The notes under the pieces: generated by a model | Told to the model about the DNA's origin: nothing | Databases searched by the model: none | What the model saw: only the letters and a program-made list of their open reading frames with translations | Shown: in pieces, positions 36,195-47,939 of the stretch | Layout of the letters: each line of letters starts with the position of its first letter | How positions within the stretch are numbered: position 1 is the first letter of the stretch | Made by a program: the position numbers and the translations under genes | Source of the DNA: Pholis gunnellus | Taxonomy: Eukaryota; Chordata; Actinopteri; Perciformes; Pholidae | Direction of reading: 5' to 3' | DNA: 64,000 bases | NCBI GenBank assembly: GCA_910591455.2 | Contig: OU342816.1 | Span: 19,415,702-19,479,701 of the forward strand

Positions 36195-37183
36195 TGGTGC
36201 TGGGCGGTATACCGTTTCAACAAAGTTCATACCGTCACATGGCCAGAACACTGTTGACAGTTTTCAACAGGCTGCTAAAGATGATGTCCGCTACCGATGT
36301 AATCGGCGGTGGAGCTAGTTATCTTATCTGTATTGAGATGGACCCCTAGTCATGGTCATAACTTTATAACTTTATAACAATTAACAACCCACAACTAACG
36401 CTCTTTAACAGAGCAAAACACCACAACACAACAGTCTGTGACACATAAACTATTTGTAACACTAATAATTGTACATTTATAAAATTTCACATATGCAACG
36501 CTGATTACTGTAATATGTGTGGTATTTGTTATAAATGTACGTTGGTATGTAGAGGGTGATACGAAGCTGTACTTTGAGGGACTTAGGACCCAGGGGAATG
36601 TAGGTGAAGGAAACCGAAAGAGACGGAAGACACGCCACACAAACAGCTGTTCACCGCTCGTCACGATCCTGTAGAACAGATTCTCAACTGGTGGGTCGTC
36701 GCGAACCCGTTTTCAGTGGGTCGCGGGCCTTTGCCCTAAAGCAGCGGAGTTATTCACGCTCCTTTCCAGCATTTACGGCACTTGTTCAGCGGCGCAGGAA
36801 AAACACAGGCCAATGCGTTGTAAATCACGTCACGTGATGCAGTTTAGCCAATCAAATAAGGGTATTCTGATACGCGTCCTTACTCCAGTGAGATGTACCC
36901 ACACCATGACACAGGGAGGAGAGACAAGGAAAGACATCGTAGAGCAGATCTGATGAGAATCTATTAGTGAAAGTCAAATATCTGTGGTCGATTTTAACAA
37001 TTTAGTTTGCTAATATGACCGCATTCCCAAACCAGTGCTGCGGAAACATTGTGATAAAAGTGTTTCTTTTCTGCACAGTTGGACTTATGGTGAGGTATAT
37101 GAGTTCGAAAAGAACACCGTGATACCGCCAGAGTTAGGCAAAATACCCGTGATATACATTTTTGGTCGTACCGCCCAGCACTA
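36195..37183 (-). mobile_element. non-autonomous hAT element, family B copy 1
   Basis: A 989-bp element with inverted ends TGGTGCTGGGCGGTAT and, reversed, TAGTGCTGGGCGGTAC. It is flanked by a perfect 8-bp duplication ATTACAAC (36187-36194 and 37184-37191). Homologous in inverse orientation to 53638-54779; both contain the motif aaccggaagacac or its reverse and a gggtcgcggg segment. No transposase frame. Confidence 0.88.
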
Positions 37184-37191
37184 ATTACAAC

Positions 37192-37790
37192 TTATTCAAA
37201 TTACAGTCAGTTTCTTCCAAACAGTTACAACCTTTTATTCACTAGTAATAATCGTCATCAACAGATCCACCCCTTCATCGGCACAAATCACAGTCAAACA
37301 ACACATTCTCTCTCCCAACTCGTCAAACACCACTTGGACAGCTGCCCTCCGCTTCAAACTATGACGCTCTAGGTTCCTCTCTAGCGATCAGGGACAGCAT
37401 GTCAGTTTCTGCTAGTTGCATATGCACATGCAAAGTGTCTTTTCAAAATAAACTTTCATGTTAACAGTAAACATACAGTTTCTGCCTGTTACATGCATAC
37501 GGTCTGTTTTCCAAATAAACTTCATACTTACTTGGTTAGGCTAAAAAAAAGATCTTGCTTTGGGTTAAAATAACTACGTTTGCTACGTTAAATAAGTACA
37601 CTTGTTACGCAACCTACGTATGCATTAGATACGTAACAAAAATAAAGGTCAAATAAATCAGCGTTGACTTGGTCTGGGGACATGAACATGGTGTTCTGGG
37701 TGGAAGCGTCGGTATTTGACAAGCTGGAAGTGAGACCGGGTTAACACAACACTGCACACGCGTCTTTGGTCAGGTAGGAGATGAGAGTGA
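37192..37790 (+). repeat. dispersed repeat D, copy 1
   Basis: Homologous to 40395-40800. Shared order: cttcaaac(t/c)atgacgctcta, then tgtcagttt, then tgggttaaaa and a block of acgtaacaaa words, then a gttgacttgg or gttaacttgg segment. No ends or coding capacity recognised. Confidence 0.5.
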
Positions 37791-38063
37791 AGTGCTGATG
37801 TGTTCATACCAGGAGGAAATTATAAAACCACAGTAGGTTAATATCTTCTTACAAGTTACAACCTGCTGGGTCGAAAAACATCTCTCTGTCAGAATGTAAT
37901 GCTACCTGATTGTCTGCTTGGCCAACAGTGACTTTCACTATAGACATTATAGTCTTCTACTCTACACTATGTCTGCATGTGTGTGATTTAAGCATGTGGC
38001 ATTCTAGGCAAATAAAAGCTGCTTTTTATTTCATTCTGACAAACCTTTCCTGGTGGTATATAT

Positions 38064-38065
<2 letters not shown>

Positions 38066-38111
<46 letters not shown>

Positions 38112-38133
38112 GTATATACATATATATATATAT
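38066..38133. repeat. (CA)n / (TA)n compound microsatellite
   Basis: About 17 CA units followed directly by an alternating TA tract containing tgtatataca. Confidence 0.95.
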
Positions 38134-38754
38134 GTGTGTGTAAATAGAAATGTGTTAATGTATCGTCAAAATCTCTGGGCCTCAAGCAAACTAGTAAATA
38201 TGGCTGTGGAACCTCTGTGCTTCAGTACTTGCTGTGTCTGTGCTGTAGCATCTTTGAAGGAACACATCAGCCCGAGCTTCATAGCTTCAGGTTTTCCCCA
38301 CCCACACCCACTGCTCCCCATTTCCCCTAATCAGCCTAGTAGTATATATACTGACTCAATTCCACTTGTTCTCTGCCAGATTGTCTAGTACTGTAAAGAC
38401 CTACTGCACATCATGCTGGCTCAAACCACTAAACAACATGTGACCGTGCTACAGCAGTCTGTATTTCAGCTTCTCTGTCTCTGACCAGACTTCTTTAGTC
38501 GTCAGCCTGCAGCAGAGCTGCAGAGGATGAGATCATTAAAAGTCCAGCAAGTAATTCAGTACTTGTGTGAGGACTATCACAGTAACACAGCTGCAGTAGC
38601 TGCAGTATCAGGCTCTTTCCACACAGCTTGGCAGGAATCCTGATTCACCAGCATACAGTGCGGTACAGTGTTATCTGAACTGAACCACTAGATGGACCCA
38701 TAACACTGAGGATAACACTGTTAACATGTGGAACTAAAAGCTCAATTACACTTT
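38134..38754. other. unassigned
   Basis: No gene or bounded element. The 38290-38400 part shares short wording with 32820-32870. Confidence 0.3.
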
Positions 38755-38862
38755 AATATACTTTTATATATTCTCTTGAATACCTATGTTGAATACACTT
38801 ATTGTAAGTCGCGTTGGATAAAAGCGTCTGCTAAATGACTGTAATGTAATGTAATATACGGT
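38755..38862 (+). repeat. conserved LINE/SINE 3' tail fragment
   Basis: It contains cttgaatacctatgttgaat, aagcgtctgctaaatgac and a short tgtaatgtaatg run. It is the same tail, in the opposite orientation, as the 3' UTR of the LINE at 28365-28925. Confidence 0.75.
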
Positions 38863-39849
38863 GGCCGAGGCCAATGTTGTAATGGTAAATGTCTACTTAA
38901 GTATATTGTGTAAATGCTTTAGTGCTTGTACTTTTGCTCTGAACTCAGTAGATCTTCATCCTTTGTGTTAACATACATGCTCAAATGTATCTTGTGTGTA
39001 ATAGAAACTTGATATTCTTGTGAGTATTTTATATTCTTGTAAGTAGAACTGTTTTATATACTTGTTGTGAAACAGTCTATCATGAGCTTGCATCGTGAGA
39101 CTTGTGATCCATGCAGCAGCTGACTGCCTGCACCGATATCCTCTTGTTGTCTGTGTTGGATAACAGGTACCTATTGTATATTCACATGTTCTGTGCCTTA
39201 AGGATAAAACGTATATATCTGTGTGTCTGCTGTTACACAGATAAAGCACCTCTTATGCTTTACTACCATGGCCTGCACAGCCTGAAACAGGATGTTCCAG
39301 TACACAGGCCCCCTCCCTTGTTCACTCTTGTATATAACTGTGTGTGATTTTTACTTCTGTAGGGCACACTTCTACAGACTCTGAGTGACTCTGTGTAACT
39401 GTGCCTCTTCTCTGGCCAGAGAATACATACTTTTAAAAGACAAGTTCTGTTTGAGAATATTCTTCATTTCAGCTTAAAAAGACTCAACAGCAGGTCAAAT
39501 AATTTTTCCACCAAAATGTGTATTAATAATCAGGGAGCCTGTGAGAAACAATTACACAGCACATTTCATAAACAAGAACAAAATCTATGAGACAAATGTG
39601 CAAACATGCACAATGCAAGCCACACATTCCAGTGAACTGTGGTGTTCCAGAGTAACTCCTAAACTCAAGTGTGTAACTGGGCTAAACAGTATGAGAGCAG
39701 GCAATGACAGTTCACCCGTTTCTTCGGTGATGTTAAAAGACTTGGTAAAACCCTACGAAGGAATCAGCAACTGGGCACCGTCTCCCCTCACAGGGAAAAA
39801 AACAGAGCAAATGTTATTCTCCATCCTCAAGGATGTCAACTGAAATTAA
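38863..39849. other. unassigned
   Basis: No recognisable gene or bounded repeat. Confidence 0.3.
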
Positions 39850-40080
39850 AGTTCCTCTGTCTGCTCTTTCATATCTGTTCATCCTGAAAGAGAGATCCCT
39901 CCTCTGTTGCTTTTCTTGAGATTTCTTCCATTTCTTTCCTGTTAAGAGTTTTTTTTTGGAGGAGGGGGTTCCTTATCTGAATAGAGGGTCTAAGGACAGA
40001 GGGTGTTGTATGCTGTACAGATTGTAAAGCCCCTTTAGGCAAGTTTGTGATTTGTTCACATGCTAAGTACTAATGTCATT
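39850..40080 (+). repeat. 3' UTR-like tail of a LINE
   Basis: The phrases gatttcttccatttctttcc, gagggtctaaggacagaggg and tgctgtacagattgtaaagc form a tail common to fish LINE copies. No coding part remains. Confidence 0.5.
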
Positions 40081-40394
40081 TCCATCACATTTTACATTTT
40101 TATACTGAAATGAACCTTCCAGATTTCCACCACCACAGAGCACATGACTCAGAGACAGATAGCATGTGGAATCCGAGCTGTGAACTGAACCCACTCGGTG
40201 GCTGATGGATGATGTTTACACACAGCGCTTCCCCCGCACTAGGTTAATGAAACAACTACAAATATGTCCATTCAAGAGGAACATCAACACTGCTGTGTTT
40301 GTGTGTGTGGCTGTGGTTACGCATCAACAGAATACAACCATGTCCCTTCACACTGTTTCTCACATAATTAAATATCAACATATTATCACTCTCA

Positions 40395-40800
40395 CCTCTT
40401 AAAATATGGTCGCTTTGTCAGAGTCCCCCACTTCAAACCATGACGCTCTAGCATCAGTTTTAGATGTGTCAGTTTCCACTCGTTTAATGCATACAGCCTT
40501 TTTCAAAACGACCGTACATGTTCACAGGAAACGTACAGTTTCCTCTCATTACATGCATAAACAAAAATAAACTTCCTGGTATACTTATGTTTTATGTTTA
40601 CTTACACAACAAAAGTACTTGGTCAGGCTTAACAGAGATCGTGGTTTGGGTTAAAACAGCTATGTTTGTTACGTAAAATAAAGATGCTTGTTACACAGGC
40701 TAAGTAGCTTACGTAACAAAAGCAAGGTCAAAGAAGTCAATGTTAACTTGGTTTCAGCCGGGAGACGCACAGCGGTTTCCTGTGTTTGTGCAATGTAGTA
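40395..40800 (+). repeat. dispersed repeat D, copy 2
   Basis: Same order of landmarks as 37192-37790 (ccatgacgctctag, tgtcagtttcc, tttgggttaaaac, ttacgtaacaaaag). Confidence 0.5.
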
Positions 40801-40846
40801 GTTTCATGTGGATTTACTGTATTAACATTCATGAGACAATGCCCAA

Positions 40847-41256
40847 GCGAGACTACAAGGCTCCAAGAGGCTACAAGCGGCCGAAATGAGTTTCCTCCGT
40901 AGGGTGGCCGGGCTCAGCCTGAGAGATAGGGTAAGGAGCTCGGACATCAGGAGTCGAGCAGCTACTCCTTCGCGTCGAAAGGAGTCAGCTGAGGTGGTTA
41001 GGGCATCTAATCAGGATGCCTCCTGGACGCCTCCCACTGGAGGTTTTCCGGGCACGTCCAACTGGGAGGAGACCCCGGGGAAGACCCAGAACACACTGGA
41101 GGGATTATATCTCCCAGCTGGCCTGGGAACGCCTCGGTATCCCCCAGTATGAGCTGGAAAATGTTGCGGGTGAGAGGGAAGTCTGGGTCAGCCTGCTTGG
41201 CCTGCTGCCACCGCGACCCGACCCCGGATAAGCGGAGGAAAATGGATGGATGGATG
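40847..41256 (+). mobile_element. Rex3 (RTE clade) LINE, 5'-truncated 3' end
   Basis: About 410 bp flanked by a perfect 14-bp target duplication GAGACAATGCCCAA (40833-40846 and 41257-41270). The frames preserve the C-terminus of Rex3 ORF2 (MSFLRRVAGLSLRDRVRSSD, then TGRRPRGRPRTHWRD, then GEREVWVSLLGLLPPRPDPG) with one frame break. The copy ends in the (GGAT)n tail typical of Rex3. This is a normal target-primed insertion that stopped early. Confidence 0.93.
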
Positions 41257-41434
41257 GAGACAATGCCCAATCATTGTTTTCTTCTTTTAAATCAGAACAT
41301 ATCAAGAAATGGGTTTTTTGCGTATAATTACAAGAAAGAGTTTGAAAAACAAATGCAAAAAATTAGGATGTGTTGCCTGTCTGGTATGAAGGCACACACT
41401 GCTAGTGAGGTAGGGGGGGTGGAGTGCTCAGTTG

Positions 41435-42740
41435 TAGGGCTGCAACTAACGATTATTTTAATAATCGATTAATCTGTCGATTATTTGTTCGATTAATCGA
41501 TGAATCGGATAAAAAAACAAAAAAGCATTAATTTCCAACCCTTTATTCAAAAACAGAGCTGACAGTGCAAATTCACAGTGCAAAACATCTTCAGAAAGTG
41601 CACAAACAGGTTGCTCAAACATCCCTGAGCTGTTAAAGTAATAATTTAAAAAAAGAAATGGACTAATACCACAAGTGGGGTTCAGCAGGTTACCCACGCC
41701 TCTCGGCGAAGGGTAGACACACGCTGATCCACTCAGTGTGGCGCACGTGCAGCCCCGGACATCTAAGGGCATCACAGACCTGTTATTGCTCAATCTCGTG
41801 CGGCTGAACGCCACTTGTCCCTCTAAGAAGCTGGACGCCGACCGCACGGGGCCGCGTAACTAGTTAGCATGCCGGAGTCTCGTTCGTTATCGGAATTAAC
41901 CAGACAAATCGCTCCACCAACTAAGAACGGCCATGCACCACCACCCACAGAATGGAGAAAGAGCATCAATCTGTCAATCCTTTCTGTGTCCGGGCCGGGT
42001 GAGGTTTCCCCCGGCCGGCCCTCTTAATCATGGCCCCAGTTTAGAGAAAAACCCACAAAATAGAACCTGTAGCCACACTGGTCATAAAAGAGTCCACGCT
42101 TCTTACTGATTCTCTCTCATGGAATACCGGGAAAACTAGAAGACACAAAACAGCTTCATGTACAAACAACAAAGAATCAAATAATCTGTCTCTCATCACC
42201 TACAAGTATAACAGTACTTTAATGAGTTAACTGAATAAACTTTACCGTGTTCGCCTGGTAGACCAGCAGTAGAATAACAGACGGGGAAGAAAAAGTTCGC
42301 TGTTTTCACCCGCCATTTCTCATCTTTCTGAGCTCCGCTTAACTTCCGGTTTAATGGTCATGTTACAAAAACAAAAGCTTGTCTATCATAAGTAAAACAA
42401 CGGCAAAACGGTTACGAGTTTAACACAAGGTACCCAAAATGGCAGTAAATGTAATGTATTATAATTGCAGAAATAAACTAAAAAGAATAGAAATCGCGTA
42501 AATCGACTTCCGGTGTTGTCATGGCAACGTTTATACGCCGGTCAGCGTCAGCTACAGAACCGGAGTCCTGTTAATTATTCATAGCTGCGGTATTCAGGCG
42601 ACCGGGCCTGCTTTGAACACTCAAACATCTCCGCAACTTATTGAGTGGCGTAATAATCGCGCGACACAACGAATCGATAATGAAATTCGTTGCCAACTCT
42701 TTTGATAATCGATTTTTTTCGATTCGTTGTTGCAGCCCTA
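41435..42740. mobile_element. non-autonomous hAT element carrying 18S rRNA sequence
   Basis: A 1306-bp element with inverted ends TAGGGCTGCAAC and GTTGCAGCCCTA, flanked by a perfect 8-bp duplication CTCAGTTG (41427-41434 and 42741-42748). Subterminal regions are rich in ATCGATTAATCG-like words, usual for this hAT family. About 370 bp of the interior are antisense 18S rRNA (separate entry). No transposase frame is present, so it would depend on a related autonomous element. Confidence 0.92.
41670..42041 (-). pseudogene. 18S rRNA fragment captured in a hAT element
   Basis: Read on the minus strand, the segment gives the conserved 18S 3'-domain wording in order. It begins with AACTGGGGCCATGATTAAGA, skips directly to GGAAACCTCACCCGGCCCGG, then CCACCCACAGAAT reversed (helix near the decoding region), AGCGATTTGTCTGGTTAATT, AATAACAGGTCTGTGATGCC, and ends near GGTAACCTGCTGAACCCCAC. 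An internal stretch between the first two blocks is missing, and several conserved positions are changed. It cannot work as rRNA; it is a truncated, rearranged, diverged copy. Confidence 0.92.
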
Positions 42741-42769
42741 CTCAGTTGTGTTGTTAATAATGGGCAACT

Positions 42770-42886
42770 GAGTTTTTGATGAGCGGAGCAATAATTTTGA
42801 ATGTCAATATCGCAGGCGATCGTGTTTATTTAATTGTGGGAAGCCAAAATCGTGATCTTGATAAACGATTAATTGTGCTGCCCTAC
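42770..42886 (-). repeat. terminal fragment of a hAT family
   Basis: The segment ends attgtgctgccctac and contains aaaatcgtgatcttgataaa, resembling the opposite end of the family whose left end appears at 6379. No partner end is nearby. Confidence 0.45.
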
Positions 42887-43190
42887 AAGATGCCCATATT
42901 TCTTGCAGCCTTTAGAGGAGAGAGCAAGTTGGAGCTGAGCTGGGAGACTAATATTATGCTGATCAAAAGCACTGACTGGGATCACCAGGAGTTAAGTCTT
43001 CGTGAGACTGAGTTTAAGATGGTATTCCATTATCCATTCTGATCCATATTAATGAGGCAGGCTGAGAGCCGCAGTGAGACGCTGTGGCTGTCTTGGACAG
43101 AGCTGTGAATCATGTTTTCTTTTTGCCAACAAATGCCATTAAAAGATGTGTTCCAACAATGTGTTAGTCCTTCTCTCAAAACTTTCTGAC

Positions 43191-44543
43191 TTAAACTTTT
43201 AACCCCTAAGCCTATTTTGAGGCCTCTGCTCAAAAATTTCATACCATACTTAAAGGGGCTTATCTCTCTAACTACAAGGGCTATTTGAATAATTTCAATG
43301 GAATAATAACACTAACACTTGTGAGATGTCAGTGTATCAGTGTATATGTTACTGGTTAATGCTGAATGAATATAACACACAGCTGAAATTGAAAATTGTC
43401 AGGTTCGCCTGAAAGAAAAAGCACTTTTATTGATTTGAAATGATGCAGACGACAGCCTGAACTCTCCCAAATCATAGCACAACATGTCAGCAGTCATTTT
43501 ATAAAAATTGGCTTTGATAAAGTGAAGCAGTTCAGAGATATCAATGTTTTTGTACAGGTCAGCCGACGTCAATTCTGATTTTGGAAGCAGTACTTTCAGC
43601 CGTTTTATTGTAATTTGATATACTATATAATTATATATTTCACTTCTTTTATCACTAATAGTGTTTAATCTACAGCAGTTTGGCATCATTTTGAGAGCCT
43701 GGACTCTATAATAATCTGTAAAACATCGCTCATCCTCATCTGAATTTCAGTTTTACAGAATGCAATTGAACCTTACCAAAGCCTGTGATTGGCCGATTTG
43801 CGCATACGACACAGCGTTGAACGCGGAAGAGAGTAAGGAGTGTATTGATACGTTCTTTGAGTTGATTGACAGAATTTTAAGCCAATAAAAATATCGAAAA
43901 CCGTGGCTCGCCCCCAAGGGTCAAACCCATTGGCCAAAACTGAAAAGATTACCCCTTCTTCATAGACACTCGTAGAGACTCCGTTTTTCACAGAACGGAG
44001 GAGAGAGACCGGCAGCACATGGCTGCAAGGATTAATTTTTTTTTTTGGGCGATTTTCATCCAGAAAACCATCTCAAGGTGCGAAGCGTTTCAATTCTTTT
44101 GCTGTTTGGCTGTGCGTTGATCTGTGGCAGAATAATTGTAACTTTTTAATGGTTTGAAGGAGAAGAATTTGGAAGATATTGTTGGATTCAGTGTGGAGTC
44201 CTCGTGCTCTTTGATATGCGGTTTGTCTGTGAAAGTGCCGTAGGTCATGGCTTGTATCGGTAACAGAGAACATAGCTCACCGTCTCCTGGCGAAAAATAG
44301 GTGAAATTGTGGTACCACTCGTAGTAAATTGTATTACTTTGTGTATATATTTGTTTTTGAGTGATTAAAATAGCTTACATGGTCCATTTTATCAGAATTT
44401 CTTCGTTACGTAGGTTTTTAATATATCATAAAATATCATTTAATTCGTTCTCAGAAGTGATTTGTACTACATGTGTGTACTCTGTCGCCCCCCCTCCCCC
44501 CGAACACCCTTTGAAGGGGGCTCTCAGTAGCAAGAGGTTTTAA
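43191..44543 (+). mobile_element. TTAA-flanked piggyBac-like non-autonomous element, copy 2
   Basis: A 1353-bp segment with TTAA at both edges (43191-43194 and 44540-44543). The right end reversed reads TTAAAACCTCTTG, matching the left end of copy 3; the left end has diverged. It is homologous in reverse to 14323-15670 and in the same orientation to 53190-55010. TTAA duplications are typical of piggyBac and a few other superfamilies, so the assignment is provisional. No transposase was recognised. Confidence 0.6.
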
Positions 44544-44559
44544 CCTTTTGGAACCTATC

Positions 44560-45807
44560 CCTTCATCTTTCTTCATTAGCTTTCTGAGACTCGTCAAGAG
44601 CTTTTTTAGACGGAAACGTTTCTTTTCATCTAACAAATCTACACCAACCATTCTCTGTATTGTCAAAGCACTTTCAATAAACTTGTCTGCGTCCGGAAAA
44701 TACTCTGAAACATTTACAGATTTTCCAAACGTTTCATCCAGGAACTTATTAATTTCCTCCAGCTTGTACAGATCTCCACTGTGAGACTGAGTCTGTGACA
44801 GAGAGACCATCAGAGTCAGAGTCGTACTCCATCTCCTCCTCCACAACACAAGCCCCCCCCACCTCTGGACCAGCAGCCTGACTCTGGTCAGCTTCAGCTG
44901 TCGGCCCTTTACTGCTGCCTCCTCCACTTTCCCTCATACCTTCCTCTGCTCCTGTTGTCAGTGCTTCCTCTGCTTTCCTTACCTCTACTACTTTCTTTCC
45001 CTCTACTGTGAGACTCAGAACAGCTGAGTTCTCATCAATAACTTTATCTCTGCCTGAATCAGCTCTCTGTTCCCCGTCCTGATTGTCTGTCTGCCCGCTG
45101 AGCCCCTCCTCGGCCTCGGCCGGCAGGTCGTCGCCCCCCCGCGGAGCAGCGACCTCCGCCGTCTCGTCATTTAGCGGAGCCCCGGTGTGATCGAGCTCCT
45201 CTGCCGGTACGGCCCCCAGCTCGGGGTGCCCTTCGGCCAGCCTGTGAGGACAACTGGTCCGCTTGTGCCCCACTTCCCCACACTCAAAGCACCCGATGCT
45301 CCCTGTGCTAGCATACGCCATGTAGTGTCCCTCCCCGTGTTTCACCCTAAAAGAGACCTCCAGCGTCTGTGAAGGACAGCTAAGGAACATGAACACCTGT
45401 CTCCTGACGGACTGGACATGTTTCAGTTTCTCGTTTCTACAACCCAGACCCACAGTCCTGAAGCTGCTTGCCAGCTTCCCGAAGCGCTGCAGCTCTCGCT
45501 CCAACACCTGGTTGGGGATGAACGGGGGAACACCGGAGACGGTGACCCGGGTGGAGGGCACTGCGAGCAGGGAAACCTGCAGATACACGCCATTCAGCGA
45601 GACACCGCTCAATATTAAATCCGCCACAAAACGCTCCTCTTTCAAAAACACCAGCACACCTCTGTTCATCCTGGAGCCAGAGGACAAGTTAGCGTGTCCC
45701 ACACGGTCTCCCACAGCCAGGAGAACCGCCTCTATCGGGACACACGGCTCGGGCTGAATCCGAACTCCATGCCTCAAAGACAGGGACAGCGTCTCAGAGG
45801 ACGCCAT
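44560..45807 (-). pseudogene. Tx1-like (L1 group) LINE ORF1, one frameshift
   Basis: A minus-strand frame (ATG of MASSETLSL at about 45807) encodes a nucleic-acid-binding ORF1 protein. It contains a CCHC zinc knuckle, CFECGEVGHKRTSC, with the C-x2-C-x4-H-x4-C spacing, followed by a long acidic, low-complexity region. The frame breaks near 44790. The conserved C-terminal block of this family (LYKLEEINKFLDETFG, then FRLKKLLTSLRKLMKKDEG) continues in the next frame down to about 44560. The layout matches ORF1 of Tx1-like elements of fish and amphibians. ORF2 is absent: the sequence further left is the TTAA element. The GA-rich tract at 45968-46256 lies on its 5' side. Confidence 0.75.
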
Positions 45808-45967
45808 CCCTGACAAGAAACACGGTTCTCTATCCACCAAAACACACCACTAATCACACCAAAACCTTAAACCACCACAACTCAATCACACAGTGAACTA
45901 TGAAGGAAGATTGAAGAAAAGCATTTAGCAACGCTCTCCACGCTGTCCACCACCACGCTCTCCACCA

Positions 45968-46256
45968 TAGACGGAGAGAGAGAGAGACAGAGACAGAAAG
46001 AGAGAGACAGAGAGAGAAAGAGACAGAGAGAGACAGACAGAGAGACAGAAAGAGACAGAGAGAAAGAGACAGAGAGAAAGAGACAGAGATAGAAAGCGAC
46101 AGAGAGTGACAGACAGAGACAGAGAGAATGAGACAGAGAGAGAAAGAGACAGAGATAGAAAGCGACAGAGAGAGACAGACAGAGAGACAGACAGAGACAG
46201 AGAGAGAGACAGACAGAGAGAGAAAGAGACATAGAGAAGGAAGACAGAGAGAAAGC
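45968..46256. repeat. GA-rich tandem repeat
   Basis: About 290 bp of agagagacagacagagag-type repeats with almost no C or T on one strand. Long open frames across it are artefacts of the repeat. Confidence 0.95.
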
Positions 46257-46599
46257 ATGAATGGGCTAGAGGCCTCTCACGGCTCTCACAAAGGGAGGCC
46301 GTGGGACCAAAACATTAGGGATCAACATGCTTTTCCAGTCATTATCACAAACCGTTTCCTAGCAAATTTCAGACAGCTCCAGCTGGCTTGTAACAAGACA
46401 AAATTACTGATTTTCTCAAGATGAAAACATCACTATAGCCAATGTCCTGTTATATAACTAATAGGACTACTGGTTAGTGTTTGAATGAAAAGAGTAAAAG
46501 GTAGGGTGGCATTCATAATGGCTAGTAGATAACATTGTGCACATGAGAGTAATTGCAGAATTTGAAATACAGCTTGAAAAAGATTCTTTGTGCCAGTCC

Positions 46600-47430
46600 C
46601 TAGCCTGGAACAATGTGGAGGATTGCGTCAGGAATGGCATCCGGCGTAAAAGCTATGCCAAATCTAATATGCGGATCATAAATTAGAGCTCCACACCGGA
46701 TCGGTTAAGGCCTGGGTGACCAAAGGAGAAGGAGAGGGGGAATGTATGTCTAGAGGCAGCAGGAGAGGAGAAAAGGGTAGGAGTGTGGAGGTGAGAGATG
46801 GAACTTTGAATGTTCCTTTAGGACTGTTAAAGGAAGAGAGCAGGCTGATATGATGGAGCAGGAAGGTAAATATACTGTCCAGAGAGCATAGGCGTAGTAG
46901 AGAGCATAGGAGGCCAGGAGCATCAGAGGTGGATTCAAACTGTTCTACCATGGTGTATCTGGGAGAAGAAATGGAAGAAGAGTTCTTAATTCTTGAGTGA
47001 GTTGGATGAAGTGGTGGAGAGTGTACACAAGGAGGACAGAGTGGTGATTGGAGCAGACTGAAGGGAACACAGGTGATGGGCAAGTATGGTGTCAAGCAGA
47101 AGAATTTGGAAGGAAAGATGGTGGTGGATTTTGCGAAAACAATGGAAATGTGGTAGACACATATGGAAAATGTCTGATGCAGGAGGTGCCACTTGGAAGA
47201 GATTGGAGACTGCAAGGTGGTGGCAGGAGAAGAGGACAAGAATGAAGGCAGAGCCAAAGTGGACAAAGTGGACGTTGAAGAAGGAAGACTGTTGTGGTGT
47301 AAATGAGGAGTTAAGACATGCACTGAGTGGAAGAGAAGAGCTGCTCATTAGGAATGAGAATATTAGAGAGACAGCTCAGGTCTGGAGACAAGGCAAGAGG
47401 CAAGATTGAGATGGTTTGGACATGTACAAA
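46600..47430 (+). pseudogene. decayed RTE-like LINE fragment
   Basis: The sequence starts with wording known from a fish LINE family (attgcgtcaggaatgg-like, catccggcgtaaaa). It preserves parts of an endonuclease in broken frames (KSVEVRDGTLNV, SNCSTMVYLG, GKMVVDFAKTMEM) and a C-terminal LRWFGHVQR at about 47410. The middle is deleted. It is non-functional, and the clade assignment is moderate. Confidence 0.55.
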
Positions 47431-47672
47431 GGAGCAGGCTGTTCTCGTACAGCGTTTGTAGCTATACCCACGAAAATTAATGAGCTGTAATTGGAAGATA
47501 TCCATGAAATAAATGTGTATGTAATCCACGTGATAATGACCGAAGAAGTAGAAAGAGCGCAAAAACCTGCACACAGCAGGCAGCGTGGTGGATGGGTCAA
47601 ACCAAAACCGGTCTTTCACCCAGGAGACCGTTGTTCGTGCCCCGTGTGAAACAAGTCAACGTTGATCATCTG
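47431..47672. other. unassigned spacer
   Basis: No gene. The last 60 bases share wording with dispersed repeat D (aagtcaacgttga). They end in ATCATCTG, the left target duplication of the following hAT element. Confidence 0.35.
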
Positions 47673-47939
47673 CAGTGGTGGGCCGTGTGTTTTATACCTC
47701 GGCCTTCAGTGCTATCCTACTACAGTTGAACCACCTCCTATTAACCTCATTATGACGCCACAGCTACGGGTTATTATTTGTTTCTAGGGGTGTAAACAAT
47801 ACACGTATTCGTATTAAACCATTCGGTACGAGGCTTACGAACCCAACAATACGTTTGAATAATACTAGTGCATTTAGAAAATGCAGAAGCTTAAATTGTG
47901 GGAAATATAATGTTCTTTCGGTGGAGCCACTGCGCTCAA

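Noticed and set aside
41458..41847. 129-codon minus-strand open frame
   Set aside because: It overlaps the captured 18S rRNA segment and hAT ends; the translation has no protein-like domain.
45854..46258. Long overlapping open frames across a GA-rich tract
   Set aside because: They translate to runs of Ser/Leu/Cys or Arg/Glu/Thr only, an artefact of the simple repeat.
46676..47323. 215-codon minus-strand open frame
   Set aside because: It is antisense to a decayed LINE endonuclease region; its composition is low-complexity and it has no domain.
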